Origin: Lycorma delicatula
Lineage: Eukaryota; Arthropoda; Insecta; Hemiptera; Fulgoridae
Assembly (NCBI RefSeq): GCF_047948215.1
Contig: NC_134465.1
Location: 14,459,022 to 14,523,021, forward strand
Direction of reading: 5' to 3'
DNA: 64,000 bases
Shown: positions 45,923 to 60,700 of the stretch, piece after piece
How the letters are laid out: each line of letters begins with the position of its first letter
How positions within the stretch are numbered: the first letter of the stretch is position 1
Made by a program: the position numbers and the translations under genes
The notes under the pieces: generated by a model
Databases searched by the model: none
Told to the model about the DNA's origin: nothing
Seen by the model: only the letters and a program-made list of their open reading frames with translations

Positions 45923-47806
45923 CCAAATAATGCGTAACGAAACATAAACCGTGTAAAAATTTCGCGGGGGGCCGTAGACCCGCCTTTTTTCTAGTTATTT
46001 TTAAAGTATTTTATCATAGAAATAAAAAAAAAAGAAATTAGTCGTTAAATAATTTTTAAGTAATGATATTACGTATTCAAAATTGTTCGAGTTACGCTCC
46101 GTAGTAGTCTCTTTACGGTTTATTTTTGTCAACAGTTAGAGGTTTTATGTTTTTGCGTTTGTTTTGAATATTTTTTTCTCCGTACGGGCGATAAAATTTT
46201 ATATAACGTAAAACTGAAGAATTTGAATTTAAAAAAAATAATTTAACTTTAAAAATAAATTAAACCCGCTAAGAGTAAAACCGCACGTAAATTATTGAAT
46301 TATTCTTTTAATTAGATGTCAAACTGGAAATTTACCTACTTTTTATTGGCGTAGAAAATTTAACGATCAGTAAGTAATTGGCATTGCTTTTTAGTACATT
46401 ATAAAGTCGGTTTGGTTTCTTTGTGCACCTATTACATATATTAAATTTATTTTAACCGAAATAGTAGTAGTTGGCTTAAAATAAATTTAATACAGCACGA
46501 TTTAATAATCCTCCCCCCTCCAATAAAAAACCAGTAATTCAAACACAATAATAGTAAAGGAATATTAAATAAAAAGAAAACGATAGTTAAATTGTTCAAA
46601 TTTCAAATGTTTTAAGCGTTAGAAATGTCTTTGAAGAAGCGTTTCAATCTATTTTTAGTAGGTCAATAGACTTTTTAGTAAACAAAACGCGGTCGGTTAA
46701 AAATAAAGTAGCGCTTTTTGTGTACGTCTTGTTTTAAAATTATTATTACATTTTTCCAGTAACAGGTTAATTAAAAAGTTATTTAAACGTAAAGTTATTT
46801 GAATGAATTCATTAATATAACATAAAAAATGTATAAATACTGATTACGACTAAAAGAGAAATCAATGAGTAATTGATTAATAAACCGTCGTTTATTATTA
46901 ATAAAGAAATAATCCATTCGATGCGAATTATTATTCGCTGAATGATTTCATAATAATATTTTAATTATAAGTGATATGTTTTAATAAGAATTACACGAAT
47001 CCATAATGAATGCCGTTAAATACCGCCGCAAAGGAAATCACTCGAGAACAGTTTACAGAAAAAATCCTAGCTGCGCGTTTCAATCGTAAGTAGATACAGT
47101 GGAAAGAGTAAAAGGAAATATAAATGTAAAACAACCAAAGTAAGTGAATGTATATAAATGAAATATAATTCGACCGTTACAATTTATTATTTATAATTTA
47201 AATATCCGATTTTATTACGGGTGCCCAAAGTGTTATGTACGATCCGGATAAGAATCTTCGGTCAAATTTCCAAACAAAATATTTCTAACAAAAATTATAT
47301 CAAATTCTATTTATTCTGGATGTTTTTTCGAAAACATTTCTAAAATTAATTTATCGTATGAATCGTAAAAAAACCTGTTCCCGCAGAATCGGGAACAAAG
47401 AGACACAAACTTCTTTTAAAATTCAAAAAAGGTTTTATATAATTTTATTTATTTTAATTTTTTATTTCGGTTTAACTAAAAACGTAAATTTTATCAAAAG
47501 GTAAATCGGTTAAATTTTTAGTAGATAATTTTGTAATGCAAATCGCTATGTCCTAGGGTCTTGCAAGTTGATCCTTTAAGGCCTCTATACTTACGCATTA
47601 ACCGACTCGGTCGGGCCAACCGTTTATCACTCCAACAGACTGAATTTTGCTTAATCTATTCGGAAATGCGAATCGGTTTTCCCTACGTCAGGTCGGTTAC
47701 AAACCGTCAAAATTATCCATCTTCATTGATTCCTTCGCGACGTCGGGCGTTTGTTGTAGCCTTTTCTGACCGACCGGTAGACTCCGAAACGTCAGTATTC
47801 ATATCG
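45923..47806. other. AT-rich non-coding DNA
   Basis: About 1.9 kb with no recognised element. The 109-codon frame 47561-47890 runs into the SINE and is not supported. The part 47560-47790 is GC-richer than its surroundings. Confidence 0.35.
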
Positions 47807-48072
47807 AACCCGCCGGATCGGTCTAGCGGTGAAGGTGTCATCGCACATCAGCCGATTTCCAAGTCGAGAGTTCTAAGGTTCAAATCCTAGTAAAGGCACT
47901 TTTATACGGATTTGAATACTAAATCGTGGATACCGGTTTGGTTTCAACTAACCTCACATCTCAGGAACGGTCGACTTGAGACCGTACAAGAATACGCTTC
48001 ATTTACATTCTCATTCAACCTCTGAAATAATTTCTTACGGTGGTTGCGGAGGCTAAACAGAAGAAAAGAAAA
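47807..48072 (+). mobile_element. tRNA-derived SINE, full-length head, tail type B
   Basis: Flanked by a 13 bp target duplication with one mismatch, AGTATTCATATCG at 47794-47806 and AGTATTCGTATCG at 48073-48085. The A box is ATCGGTCTAGCGG and the B box GTTCAAATCC. The tail (TTACGGTGGTTGCGGAGGC) is type B-like. It shows that the tRNA head occurs with both tail types. Confidence 0.85.
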
Positions 48073-48437
48073 AGTATTCGTATCGTACGTGAAATTTGTC
48101 TTAAAAACGTTTAATTTAATCGTTTAAAATTGACAGCCTCGCCGTGCTAAATAATTCTGAAATGCTTGCTGTCCGTTCATAGAAACGCCATCTGTAAAAT
48201 CGCTTGCATCTAATTCGGGAAAAAACATTGGCGGTACTGAATCGCTTCCGATTTAACCTCTTTTTGCCCTAAGAGTTTGTTTCTTCCTCGAGACTGAAAT
48301 TAAGTTTAAAGTCGTTAATACAAGCGGACTCCTTTGGAATTTAGACGAAGTAGGAGGTAAGGTAAACGTTCGCGCGAGAGGCTCGATAACAACTGAAAAA
48401 TTGCATCGCAAATTATGTAGAGATTGTATCAAATTCA

Positions 48438-48630
48438 CATTTAGCAGACTGCAAAACGCAGAAGAATTTCTGTTCGGTTATCGCTATCTGTGCTAGTGGC
48501 GCTGTCAAGTGGAAAGATAGTAAATCAATTTACGGCCATTAATGTGACTAAAACCTATCCTATTTGCTCTTTGAATTTAGCCTTAAATCGACACTGTACG
48601 CGAATTAAAACCCTGATATTCTTCCTTTTT
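48438..48630 (+). repeat. Dispersed repeat, copy 2 of 2
   Basis: See 35445-35665. Shared blocks include GACTGCAAAACGCAGAA, TTTCTGTTCGG, GTGGCGCTGTCAAG and AATTAAAACCCTGATATTC. The 74-codon frame starting at 48490 crosses it and has no motif. Confidence 0.5.
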
Positions 48631-49579
48631 TTTTTGTACATCCGGTATAATTACTTAAGAGTCTTAACGTATGTCTGTTCATTTCTACATACTACGGAGC
48701 ATAGAAGTAATTAATTAGAGAAAATAATTAAAATAATTGATCGTGGAAGGTTTACCTAGTAAAAAATTTACTTTTTCCGTAATTTCAATTGTGTAATAAA
48801 AAAAAAATATTCGGATGAATTTGTTATCATTAGAAGGATTTAACGTATGAATTGGATATTAATTTTAAATGAAGCGTTTTGCAACTATTCTTGATGGTGT
48901 AACGTAAATATTACGATTTATAAATTAGAGTTTTATTAAAAGCAATAATAATTTTTAGATGAATGAAATCGCTAAAATATTATTTACGTAAATCATTTAT
49001 ACGAGTAGTACAGGAAGAAAGTAATAAATTTTATCTCCAAATAATAAATTTGATCTGCGATTGAAACCGGTTTGAAAAGAAATGTATAGGATAAAAAACC
49101 CGTAATTAAATAATGTATTGCTATTTAATTTAATTACAAACGGAATAAAATATGAGAAGATTTAAATAAGCTTTTGTAGACGCAGACATATTGTATTACG
49201 GTTTCGTAATACACGGCTTATGTATTAATTAATTGAATGACATGGTTTTTTTTTTAAATATTTTTTCGGTTATACACGCAAATCATTTTACTTATTTATC
49301 ATTAAGTTTAAGATTAAATCGGACTATATCGGTAAGAATTAGATACTTTATTGTTTCATAACGTTAAAAGATATATTTTTCCCTAAATCTCTTTTTGTTT
49401 AATTTATATAATTTAATTTAATTTTTACAATTTTTATTTAAAAATCGCTCAAAAAGTTGTAAAAATATGTGCATTAATTGCCAAATAACCAATATCTTAT
49501 TTTGATCCTCTTGCGTAGTTTTGGTTTTCTGTATAACAATAGTTTTTAGTTATCGTTCATAATCTTTTGCCATTTTTTT
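48631..49579. other. AT-rich non-coding DNA
   Basis: No supported frame, no recognised repeat. Confidence 0.35.
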
Positions 49580-51475
49580 TTGTTGTTTTCAGTCATCTAA
49601 CTGCTTTCATGCAGCTTTCCAAAATTCCCTATTTAGTGCCAGTCGTTTCATTTCGGTACACCCCCTACAACCTACAATACTAAAAATTGGTTTTACATAT
49701 TCCAAACGTTGCCTGCCTACACAATTTTTCCCTTCTACCTGTCCCTCCAATATTAAAGCGACTATTCCAGGATGCCTTAATATGTGGCCTATAAGGCTGT
49801 CTGTTCTTTTAAGTATATTTTTCAAATTGCTTCTTTCTTTTTCAATCTGCCGCAACACCTCTTCATTTGTCACTTTATTCACCCGTCTGATTTTTTAACA
49901 TTCTCCTATAGCACCGCATTTCGAAAGCTTCTAATCTTTTCTTCTCTGGTATTCCGATCGTCCAAGTTTACTTCTCTCTAAAGCTACGATCCAAACATAT
50001 CCTTTCAAAAATGTTTCGTGACTTTTAAATTAATTTTTGATGTAAACAAATTATATTTCCGATTGAAGCCTCGTTTCGCCTGTGCTATTCGGCATTTTAT
50101 ATCTCTCCTGTTTCAACCATCTTTAGTAATTTTACTTCCCAAATAACAGAATTCTTCTACCTCCATAATCTTTTCTTATTTTTACATTCAGTGGTCCATC
50201 TCCATTATTTCTACTACATTTCATTACTTTCGTTTTGTTCTTATTTATTTTCATGCGGGAGTTCGTGCGTAGGACTTAATCCATGCATTTCATTGTTTCT
50301 TCTAAATCATTTTTACTCTCAGATAAAATACTATATCATCAGCAAATCATAGCATTCTTATCTTTTCACATTGTACTGTAACTCCGGATCTAAATAGTTC
50401 TTTAACATCATTAACTGCTAGTTCTATGTAAAGATTAAAAAGTAATGGGGATAGGCAACATCCTTGTCGGACTCCCTTTCTTATTACGGCTTCTTTCTTA
50501 TGTTCTTCAGTTATTACTGCAGCTGTTTGGTTCCTGTAAATGTTAGCAATTGTTCTTATATCTCTGTATTTGAACCCTAACTTTTTTTTAAAATGTTGAT
50601 CATTTTATTCCAGTCTACGTTATCGAATCCCTTTTTTAGGTCGATAAATGCCAAGTATGTCGGTTTGTTTTTCTTTAATATTCCTTCTACTATTAATCTG
50701 AGCGCTAAAATTGCTTCCCTTGTCCCTATACTTTTCCTGAAACTAAGTTGGTCTTCTCCTAACACTTCTACTCTCCTCTCAATTCTTCTGTACAGAATTT
50801 TAGTTAATATTTTTGATGCACGAGTAGTTAATTCAGCTAATTGTTCTGTATTCTTCACATTTATCTGCACCTGCTTTCTTTGATATCATGACTATAACAC
50901 TCTTTTTAAGTCTGACAGAACTTCCCCTTTTTCGTAAATATTACACACCGGTTTGTGTAATCTCTTTATCGCTTCCTCACCTGCACTGCGCAGTAATTGT
51001 GCAGGTATTCCTTTTATTACAGGAGCCGTTCTCCTGTTCAAATCTTTTAATGATCTCTTCAATTCAGATCTCAATATTGTTTCACCCCTTTCATCCACTT
51101 CGACTTCCTCTTTTTCCTCTATTACACCATTTTCTAATTCATTTTCTCCGTATAACTCTTCGATATATTCCAACCACCTATCGACCTTCACTTTTGTATT
51201 ACCATCTTTGTTTAACACATTATTGGATTTTAATCTATGTACTACAAAATTTTCCCTAGCTTTCCTAAGTCGTTTTCCTCTTCCCACCAAACCTCGCTAA
51301 TTCCTACCACATCTTCATTTATCCTATCCATTTCCCGCTTTAAATTTTCTAACCTACCAACCTTTTTTTGAACTTCTAACATTCCACGCTCCGACTCAGA
51401 CTCGTAGAAGTCCCCCTCACCAACGGCAAGGTCTCATGATTCTTAGAGGGAGTCTTTTGCCATAGCGATCTCTAT
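49580..51475 (-). mobile_element. RTE-like non-LTR retrotransposon, copy B (endonuclease deleted)
   Basis: Same family as copy A, minus strand. From the 5' side: a terminal block shared with copy A (51475-51410); start of the endonuclease (about 51390-51270, ending before the catalytic core); then directly the reverse transcriptase. Frame 51290-50892 contains RRTAPVIKGIPAQLLRSAGE, and 50870-50577 contains DQLSFRKSIGTREAILALRL and TYLAFIDLKKGFDNVDWNKM. The catalytic FADDI is at 50346-50332, preceded by an in-frame TGA where CGA (Arg) is expected. The C-terminal module (49882-49607) reads VTNEEVLRQIEKERS, IGHILRHPGIVALILEGQ and EMKRLALNREFWKAA. Several frameshifts. Non-autonomous. Confidence 0.8.
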
Positions 51476-51839
51476 TAAAATCTTAATAAATAGTAACATC
51501 AATTTTATAGTTGTTCTAGGATGTTGATTATAACAAAAAATACATTCTCTATTGAATAATTATTTTTTGCATAATTACACATTTTCTAATATTTATCGAT
51601 ATTTTTAATTAAAAACAGAGTTTCGGTATTAAATCACTGTTATTTAAAAAATCCAGTGGAAATCTTCGCTATCTACACACACGCGCGCATATATTGATCC
51701 CTCCTGAGAAACACATTAAAAGAAAAGAAATCGTCGATCCAAATAATATTGTTATTAGGCTTGTCTATGCGACTAAATTCAAGGGAAATACGTCTTTCAG
51801 AAGGAAAATAAAGAGAACTAACTATGAATAAGTCTTGCC
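51476..51839. other. Non-coding gap
   Basis: AT-rich. A short (AC/GC) run ACACACGCGCGCAT near 51676. Nothing recognised. Confidence 0.3.
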
Positions 51840-51985
51840 CTCCTCAGAGAACGCAGTTCTCAGTAACCTTTGAGACGAAGGAGGTTGATCGGGCGGTTGC
51901 GTCGTTTAAAATATGTTTCATTTGCCGCCGGTGCAAATGAAATTCACCCTGAATCCTCGAAGAACTGATGAAATAAATAAAAGTT
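51840..51985 (+). pseudogene. Short reverse-transcriptase relic
   Basis: + strand: QFSVTFETKEVDRAVASFK then, one frame over, FAAGANEIHPE. This resembles the entry to the LINE reverse transcriptase domain (FTxEEVxxAVxxFKxxKAPGxDxIxPE). About 45 codons with one frameshift. The clade (R1- or Jockey-like) cannot be told. No other part of an element is adjacent. Confidence 0.4.
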
Positions 51986-53034
51986 TCTTTCATTTTATTT
52001 GAACGGCTCTAAAATTCTTTCAAAAATTAAAATATATTTTTCTAAATTTAGGCCTGCTTCTTTTTTCTTAGCGAGTTATCCGTTTTTCAACGTAGATAAA
52101 CATCGCAATAGATACTACTAATTAAAAGCTAGCACGCTACCTACCAACTTCAAACAAAACCACTAGCGCTTGCTTTGTTTAAGTGTTTTCGAATTATTGA
52201 AACAAACAAATTAAGCAAATTATTCACATGACCCGTTATATCTTATTTAAAATTTATACTTTTTTTTATAAATACAGGTTAAAATTTTAATTTTATTAAA
52301 TTTTCTTTGTCCCGCTAAATTAAACAATTTTTATTATTAGTATTGATTTTCGACGCTAAATTTCAGCATACAGTATTTTTGGGGTTTTACCCTTGTCATA
52401 ATCTTATTTTTTATTAATTTTAATTTCTTATATTTATTATTACAAAATCTTTTGATTAGTACGGCTAATTCTTATAATATACCGATAACTTCAGATATAG
52501 ATCTGTTATTTGAGGAAGTTAAGAGAGGCTGAGGCAGCTAATTTCATTGGCATAACTGGTATACCGAAAAAATGATTGCCTATATTTTTGGAGAGCAGGT
52601 TGCTAGGCAAGTAGAAGCTTTAAGTAGGAACAAAACCCACGGCATTTTTAACTCGGTCATTGTAGTAATTAAGTTCCTCTTATATTCAAATTGAAATTAC
52701 TTCATTACATGTACGTTTTTAAGTTTTATTTCTGAATTTAATTATTAAATCGATTAAAACTTTATTATATTTTTAACGACTAACTTTTATAGTTTGTAAA
52801 CGATGCCTTTGGTTCTTTATTATTTCTGTAGCGTTAACGATTAAGTCACAGATTTTAATTTTTTAACTTGAAAGTATTCTACTGAAAAAGACATTTGCGA
52901 TGCAAATTTATTATTTAATTTTCTTTTTTCTCTTCTACAGAACGTCCAACTTTTAAAAGAGTCTCTTAGTTCAATCTAAAAATAATAGTTTATCGCAAGC
53001 CCTTGCATAATAATTAACATAAGGTCTTGAAAAC
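51986..53034. other. AT-rich non-coding DNA
   Basis: No recognised element. A GC-richer patch at 52505-52625 has no open frame of note. Confidence 0.35.
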
Positions 53035-54170
53035 GATGGACTTCCACTTTTCTATGCGCTTTTCAATACGTTTGACCGTGTTTCTGGCTAAACTCATTAG
53101 CTGTACCTTGTCTATTTCCCGGACGGCATCGGTAAGTCTTCAATTCCTAAAGGGTTTGTGGACCTCTTCTATAAACAATTTTTTTTTTAAGTAACCTCCA
53201 CAGAAAGAAGTCTGAACGAATCGGATCAGAGGATCTTGGTGGCTGAAATCCTTTAGAAATGATTCTTCCACCGAAAAAACTCTGCAGCATCACTATAGAA
53301 GAGCTAGCTTTCATGTTATCACAGAACGGCAACTGGCGCTGTCCTGTTGCAACCAGCAGTCACGCTCATCCTGTTGCAGTAAGGCTCTGAACTATTAGAT
53401 TGTGGCAGCCACAATCTTTTTCAAAAAACCAGGGTCCTATTATTCGCCGCCTTGAAATAGGCACACATCATACGTCTATGTTTTGCTGGCATAAGGAAGA
53501 TTCAAAGAAATGAGTTATTGGTAACCCAGGTCTGATAGTTCTACCCACCGGGTTGGTCTAGTGGTTAACGCGTCTTCCCAAATCAGCTGATTTGGAAGTC
53601 GAGAGTTACAGCGTTCAAATCCTAGTAAAGCCAGATATTTTTACATGGATTTGAATACTAGATCGTGGATACCGGTGTTCTTTGGCGGTTGGGTTTCAAT
53701 TAACCACACATCTCAGGTATAGTCGAACTGAGAATGTACAAGACTACACTTCATTTACACTCATACATATCATCCTCATTCATCCTCTGAAGAATTATCT
53801 AAACGGTAGTTACCGGAGGCTAAACAGGAAAAAGAAAGGTCTGATAGTTCTGACTATTAATTAACTTATCCGCCGCGGTGACACCGCTCTTCGCCTGCGA
53901 AAAACACTTGATCTTAAATGCCATTGCCGCCTCTAATAAAGTTCTTGAACCGTTGACGGTAGCGAACCTTTTTAGAATAATCAGTATCAGTCGGCTCGTG
54001 AAAGACCTTCATTCGATACGGATAACATTTCAGCATTCTCCTCGTTGCAGTGCGGGCTGAACCTAGTTGAAATGTTCTTTTCCCGGCTTAGTCTCCGCAA
54101 AGTATTTCAAGGAGGAGATCTTGTAACTGCAACTTTAATGCCTTGTACAACCTACATCGTTAAAACTGAC
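53035..54170 (-). pseudogene. Mariner-superfamily (DDE_3-like) transposase pseudogene split by a SINE
   Basis: Minus strand from the right: RRMLKCYPYRMKVFHEPTD near 54040, RYRQRFKNFI near 53965, VFFAGEERCHRGG near 53890 (cf. FMSDEAHFHLSGYVNSQNY, with the catalytic FSDE block altered to FAGE). The text breaks at the SINE (53543-53836) and resumes SQNYQ-like. C-terminal frame 53332-53147 reads MLQSFFGGRIISKGFQPPRS then SDFFLWRLLKKKIVYRRGPQ (cf. PPRSPDLTPxDFFLWGYLKEKVYRxxPQT, here retaining the Asp before FFLW). The tail RNTVKRIEKRIEKW lies near 53070. Several stops. A 21 bp perfect hairpin (53397-53417) lies inside. Confidence 0.7.
53543..53836 (+). mobile_element. tRNA-derived SINE, full-length, tail type A, inside mariner relic
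   Basis: Flanked by a perfect 15 bp target duplication, AGGTCTGATAGTTCT, at 53528-53542 and 53837-53851. A box TGGTCTAGTGG, B box GTTCAAATCC, palindrome AAATCAGCTGATTT, tail GGAAAAAGAA. It is the best-preserved copy in the window and, with its perfect duplication, probably the youngest. It interrupts the transposase relic, so it post-dates it. Confidence 0.95.
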
Positions 54171-54850
54171 CTGTGTCTAATCTCGAACCTTTTAAAAAAG
54201 GTTTAAAAGGTTTAACACGAAACTTTTTAAAAGCTCTGAGAAATACTTTTCATAAGCGCTTCGTTTTCAAATTTATCCCTGAACTTTCGTCGCTACACAA
54301 CATGAGATTTCGTTTCTAATTAAGTTTTATTTACCAATACACGTTCTTTTAACAACACACGATTACGCAACCTTATTCAAACGCCAATGCTCGGCTCGAC
54401 ACACACTGGCAATACTCAAATGCACAGGCAAGCACAGTCCTCACCGTGTCAGCTCCAGCCGTACCAACATCTTCCACATTTTTCACCCGTATCACACAGA
54501 TACATTGTTTTAGCAAAAATATACATTCAAAATAAACAAAATGTTAGCGTGATGTGGCCTCATTTAAGTTGAATATTCTGTGTATATATATATATTTTTT
54601 ATTTTAATTATTCTCAACATTTTTTTAACTTCCGCACCTTTCTTTATTGTTTAGGCCATTGATGGACAGCGTATAACAATCCTTATTTAGGTTTTAAATC
54701 TTCTCATTCTTCTCTTCAATCATTCTTCTTACATCCTCCCAATAATTCTTCATTCTAACTCTCGCTGCTTTCTGTGCTCTTGAGTAGTTCACTTCTCATT
54801 TTCTGTTATTATCCTGAAAACCTTCAAACCTTTTGACCGTTTCTGTATAC
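54171..54850. other. Non-coding gap
   Basis: The 61-codon + frame (54387-54572) has no motif. A TA repeat near 54582-54593. Nothing else recognised. Confidence 0.3.
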
Positions 54851-57731
<2,881 letters not shown>

Positions 57732-58410
57732 TATCCAAAAATTTACAATGAAATTGTAAACCGTATACAGTACGGTAAGAATCTCACAGATATAATATCC
57801 TTCGCTCAAAAAATAAAGATTTGTGTAATATAAATAAAACTGTTTTTAACAAAACGATACTGATATCGTAAAAGGTAAGACATTACATTTCTATTATCAA
57901 AATCTGATATTAATGTAAAATATATGTAATAGACAATAGATATTCAATAATAGATAATAAACAATATTTAAGCCTTTCATATAATAAGCAAAAAATAGAA
58001 AAATTTCTTACAAAACTCTTACCTCATTTATATGCAATACATATCACATTTACAGAAATAATACAATTCTTATGATTATTCGTCGTTTAATAAATGAAAT
58101 CGGGCCGGTAACAGCTTTTTAACAAATTTTCTGTTTTTTGCTTATCATATGGAACGCTTAAACATTGTTTATTATCTATTATTGTTTATTACATATACTT
58201 AACGTGTATTTTTTTTTTTAAAGAAAATTCTAAATTAATAACAGATTTTGATAATAGAAATGTAATGTCTTACCTTTTACGATATCAGTATCGTTTTGTT
58301 AAAAACAGTTTTATTTATATTACACAAATCTTTATTTTTTGAGCGGAAGCGGTGATATCTGTGAGATTCTTACCGTACGGTTTACAATTTAATTGTAATT
58401 TTTTTGGATA
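57732..58410. mobile_element. Large palindromic (foldback) element, about 680 bp
   Basis: The left arm (57732 to about 58012) and right arm (about 58120-58410) are inverted repeats. Landmarks: TATCC at the left end and GGATA at the right; GGTAAGAATCTCACAGATAT; AAAGATTTGTGTAATATAAA; CGATACTGATATCGTAAAAG; AAGACATTACATTTCTATTA, each with its complement on the other side. Arm identity appears high (few mismatches per line), so the element is fairly young or the palindrome is conserved. The spacer is about 110 bp. No coding frame. Confidence 0.8.
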
Positions 58411-59436
58411 ATAGTGTACGATTTTAAATCTATCGCGGTTCTGGTTTTATCGAGATTATAATTTTGATTTAACTACGATAAAACTGGAGAATTCGAATCG
58501 ATTGCGATTCGAATTTTCTTCAGACAGTAAGCGAACTTATTAGGCAAATTTTTTTATATCCGAGAAGGAAAATTAATTTACATCATGTGTTGGAGCTCAG
58601 CCGCTTGAACTCAAACGTTCTTTACACTTTAGTCGGACTTTGTGTTTACATTTTTTTATCGTTATCGTTACCTACGCTCGTGTATTTTAATCGATTATGC
58701 TTTCTCTGTTTTTTAATTAGTTACTAATCTTGGTCGCCATGATTATATCAAACCGCCGATCTAGTCTACTAGAATTTTTCAAATTCTTTTTTTTATCGTT
58801 CATTTATATCTATTTTTCAATATTTTTGTATAAGACGATTCATAAATATTTTTTCATCGATGTTTTTCATCCGTATAATACTGCAGTCCCTACTGTTTAC
58901 TTGTATTTTTCAAACCTTGAAAGATAAAAGTAAATCGCAGTGTAAACATGCAAAAAAATTATATAAATAAATATATATATATATAATATAAAATTCACCA
59001 AAAAAAATTATAATTCGTTGTTTTTTTTAATATTATAAAATTTACATGTTCTCAGTAAAATAGTAACTTTTAATAAAGTAAAAGTAAATAAAAAAGTGTT
59101 TGTTTATTCCGTCGCATATCTATTAAGAGAATTACATTACGCAATTTAAAATTTAATCGGTCGCTTGCTACCGTAAAAATATTTATCTGTGTCAATGTTT
59201 TTAACCTATGACGTAATTTTTTACAAAATATACATTTATCTTATCCTCTTGAAGGTTTTCCTTTCTTTTTTATTTCAGTCTAGAAATTACGGTACGCTAT
59301 CTTTTGTCGATTAAGTTTTTTCTAATCTCAGAAATATTTTTTTAACTTTATGTTCTTTCTCGCACAACTTTACGGTTTCGATTTTGAGTTTAAAAAAAAT
59401 ATTTCACAGTAGTTTTTCGTTACGCTTACTGAATGT
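58411..59436. other. AT-rich non-coding DNA
   Basis: Includes an imperfect inverted repeat around 58495-58520 (GAATCGATTGCGATTC-like). The 65-codon frame 58730-58927 is Phe-rich and unsupported. Confidence 0.3.
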
Positions 59437-59793
59437 ATGTCGGACCCTGATATCGCCCGAACGATTAGAAGCAAATGTAAAGCCGATCGTAAAAGAAAAA
59501 TTGTCGTTAAAGAATTAACGACTATAGAAGAATTTATTATATTAATATAAGGCTGTAAATTACAGTCTAGAAGAAAAGCAGAAAAAATAAGAGAAATAAG
59601 TAAGATTTTATTAGAAGCAAAACAAAATCTCTGTAACTTAGGAAACTCATCTACGGATGGTATCTTTCTTTTAGATTACGTTATTGAAGAGCGATGGGAA
59701 AATAATCTTATTCATTCAAACTTTTTTGATAAAGTATTCGATAAGATGTTAAGGCAAAATCCGCGCGCGTGTGTACACACACTTCTGGAATGA
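59437..59793 (+). pseudogene. Unidentified decayed ORF, 118 codons with one internal stop
   Basis: From ATG at 59437 the frame stays open to TGA at 59791 except for one TAA after EEFIILI. The text is protein-like: a charged start (MSDPDIARTIRSKCKADRKR), a helix-like stretch RRKAEKIREISKILLEAKQN, and a mixed end with DGIFLLDYVIEERWENN. Composition is unlike the low-complexity frames around it. I recognise no family. It could be part of a retroelement ORF1, since a LINE reverse transcriptase relic follows at 60.0 kb on the same strand, or of a domesticated or viral gene. No function is assigned. Confidence 0.35.
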
Positions 59794-59999
59794 AAAGGTT
59801 TTAATTCTATTTACAACTGCTATTAGATGGAATGGAAAACCTTAGCTTAGGTTTACGGTAGGACGGTAATTTTGTATTTATTTATTTATTTTTTTTTATT
59901 TAAAATTTACATTTACGAGTTTAAAAGGGAATAGGAAAAAATCGATTTCTCTAACCTATAACTGTATTATTTTCTGATGAACAAAATTTATCGTAAAAA

Positions 60000-60700
60000 G
60001 TCCTGGAGTTTATTTGTCGAGAGAAGTCCATTTACTTTGTTCGGTCCGATAGGATTAATAAAATTAGGCTTTCAGAATATTAAAGTACCCGGTGAGATTT
60101 AGCGACGGAGTTTTTACCGATGGAAAAATTTACCGGTTACGGTGTCATAGGAACTGCTTACAATCGGTTAAAATCATACCTTACCGACCGTAAAGAAGTA
60201 ATTGAAATTTCATCTTTTTATAAGAATACGCGTGTAAAATTTAGGTCCTCATTTCAAGGTGTACGATAAAACATCTGTACGAAATATTCACCGAATGGAT
60301 TGTAACCGCCTTACTTTAAACGCGAATAAAATCGTTCGCTGTGCTTCTCAAGTAACGTAACATTGCTGATCGCACGGGTAAAATTCCTATTAACGAGGAC
60401 GATAATTCTTTTGCCCGTAAAGCGACATTTCTGCGTGTTATTAGATAACATGTTCTCGTGGTATGACCAATTCGTAGGATAACAGTACGGGTTGAATTTA
60501 TTACAAACGAAATCGTATATTTATTTCGCGTACGTAAAACATATTTTCGTGTACGGTACAACGACGTCATGTATTGGAGCTTCCTGAAAAAAATCACAAC
60601 TTGATTTTAAGATACAAAAGCGGGTTGTCAAATCATTATCCGGTGTATATAAGTATTCGCCTGGCAAAAACCTCCTTTAACGTAAAGTAAAACCTTTTTA
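60000..60700 (+). mobile_element. Jockey/CR1-like LINE reverse transcriptase relic
   Basis: + strand in several frames: TGYGVIGTAYNRLKSYLTDR then KEVIEISSFYKNTRVKF (about 60135-60240; cf. YGIRGxAxxWFxSYLxxRxQxVxI...), NRLTLNANKIVRCASQ (about 60305-60355; cf. NKLTLNxxKT), KATFLRVI (about 60420), SYIYFAYVKHIFVYG (about 60510; cf. YYSLIxPHLxYGI) and LDFKIQKRVVKSLSGVYKYS (about 60605; cf. LFxLQKRAVRxISG). The (F/Y)ADD block between the first and second pieces is not readable. Clearly dead. Confidence 0.6.

Noticed and set aside
47561..47890. 109-codon frame with Arg/Ser-rich text
   Set aside because: Its last third is the tRNA-like SINE head and the rest shows no motif.
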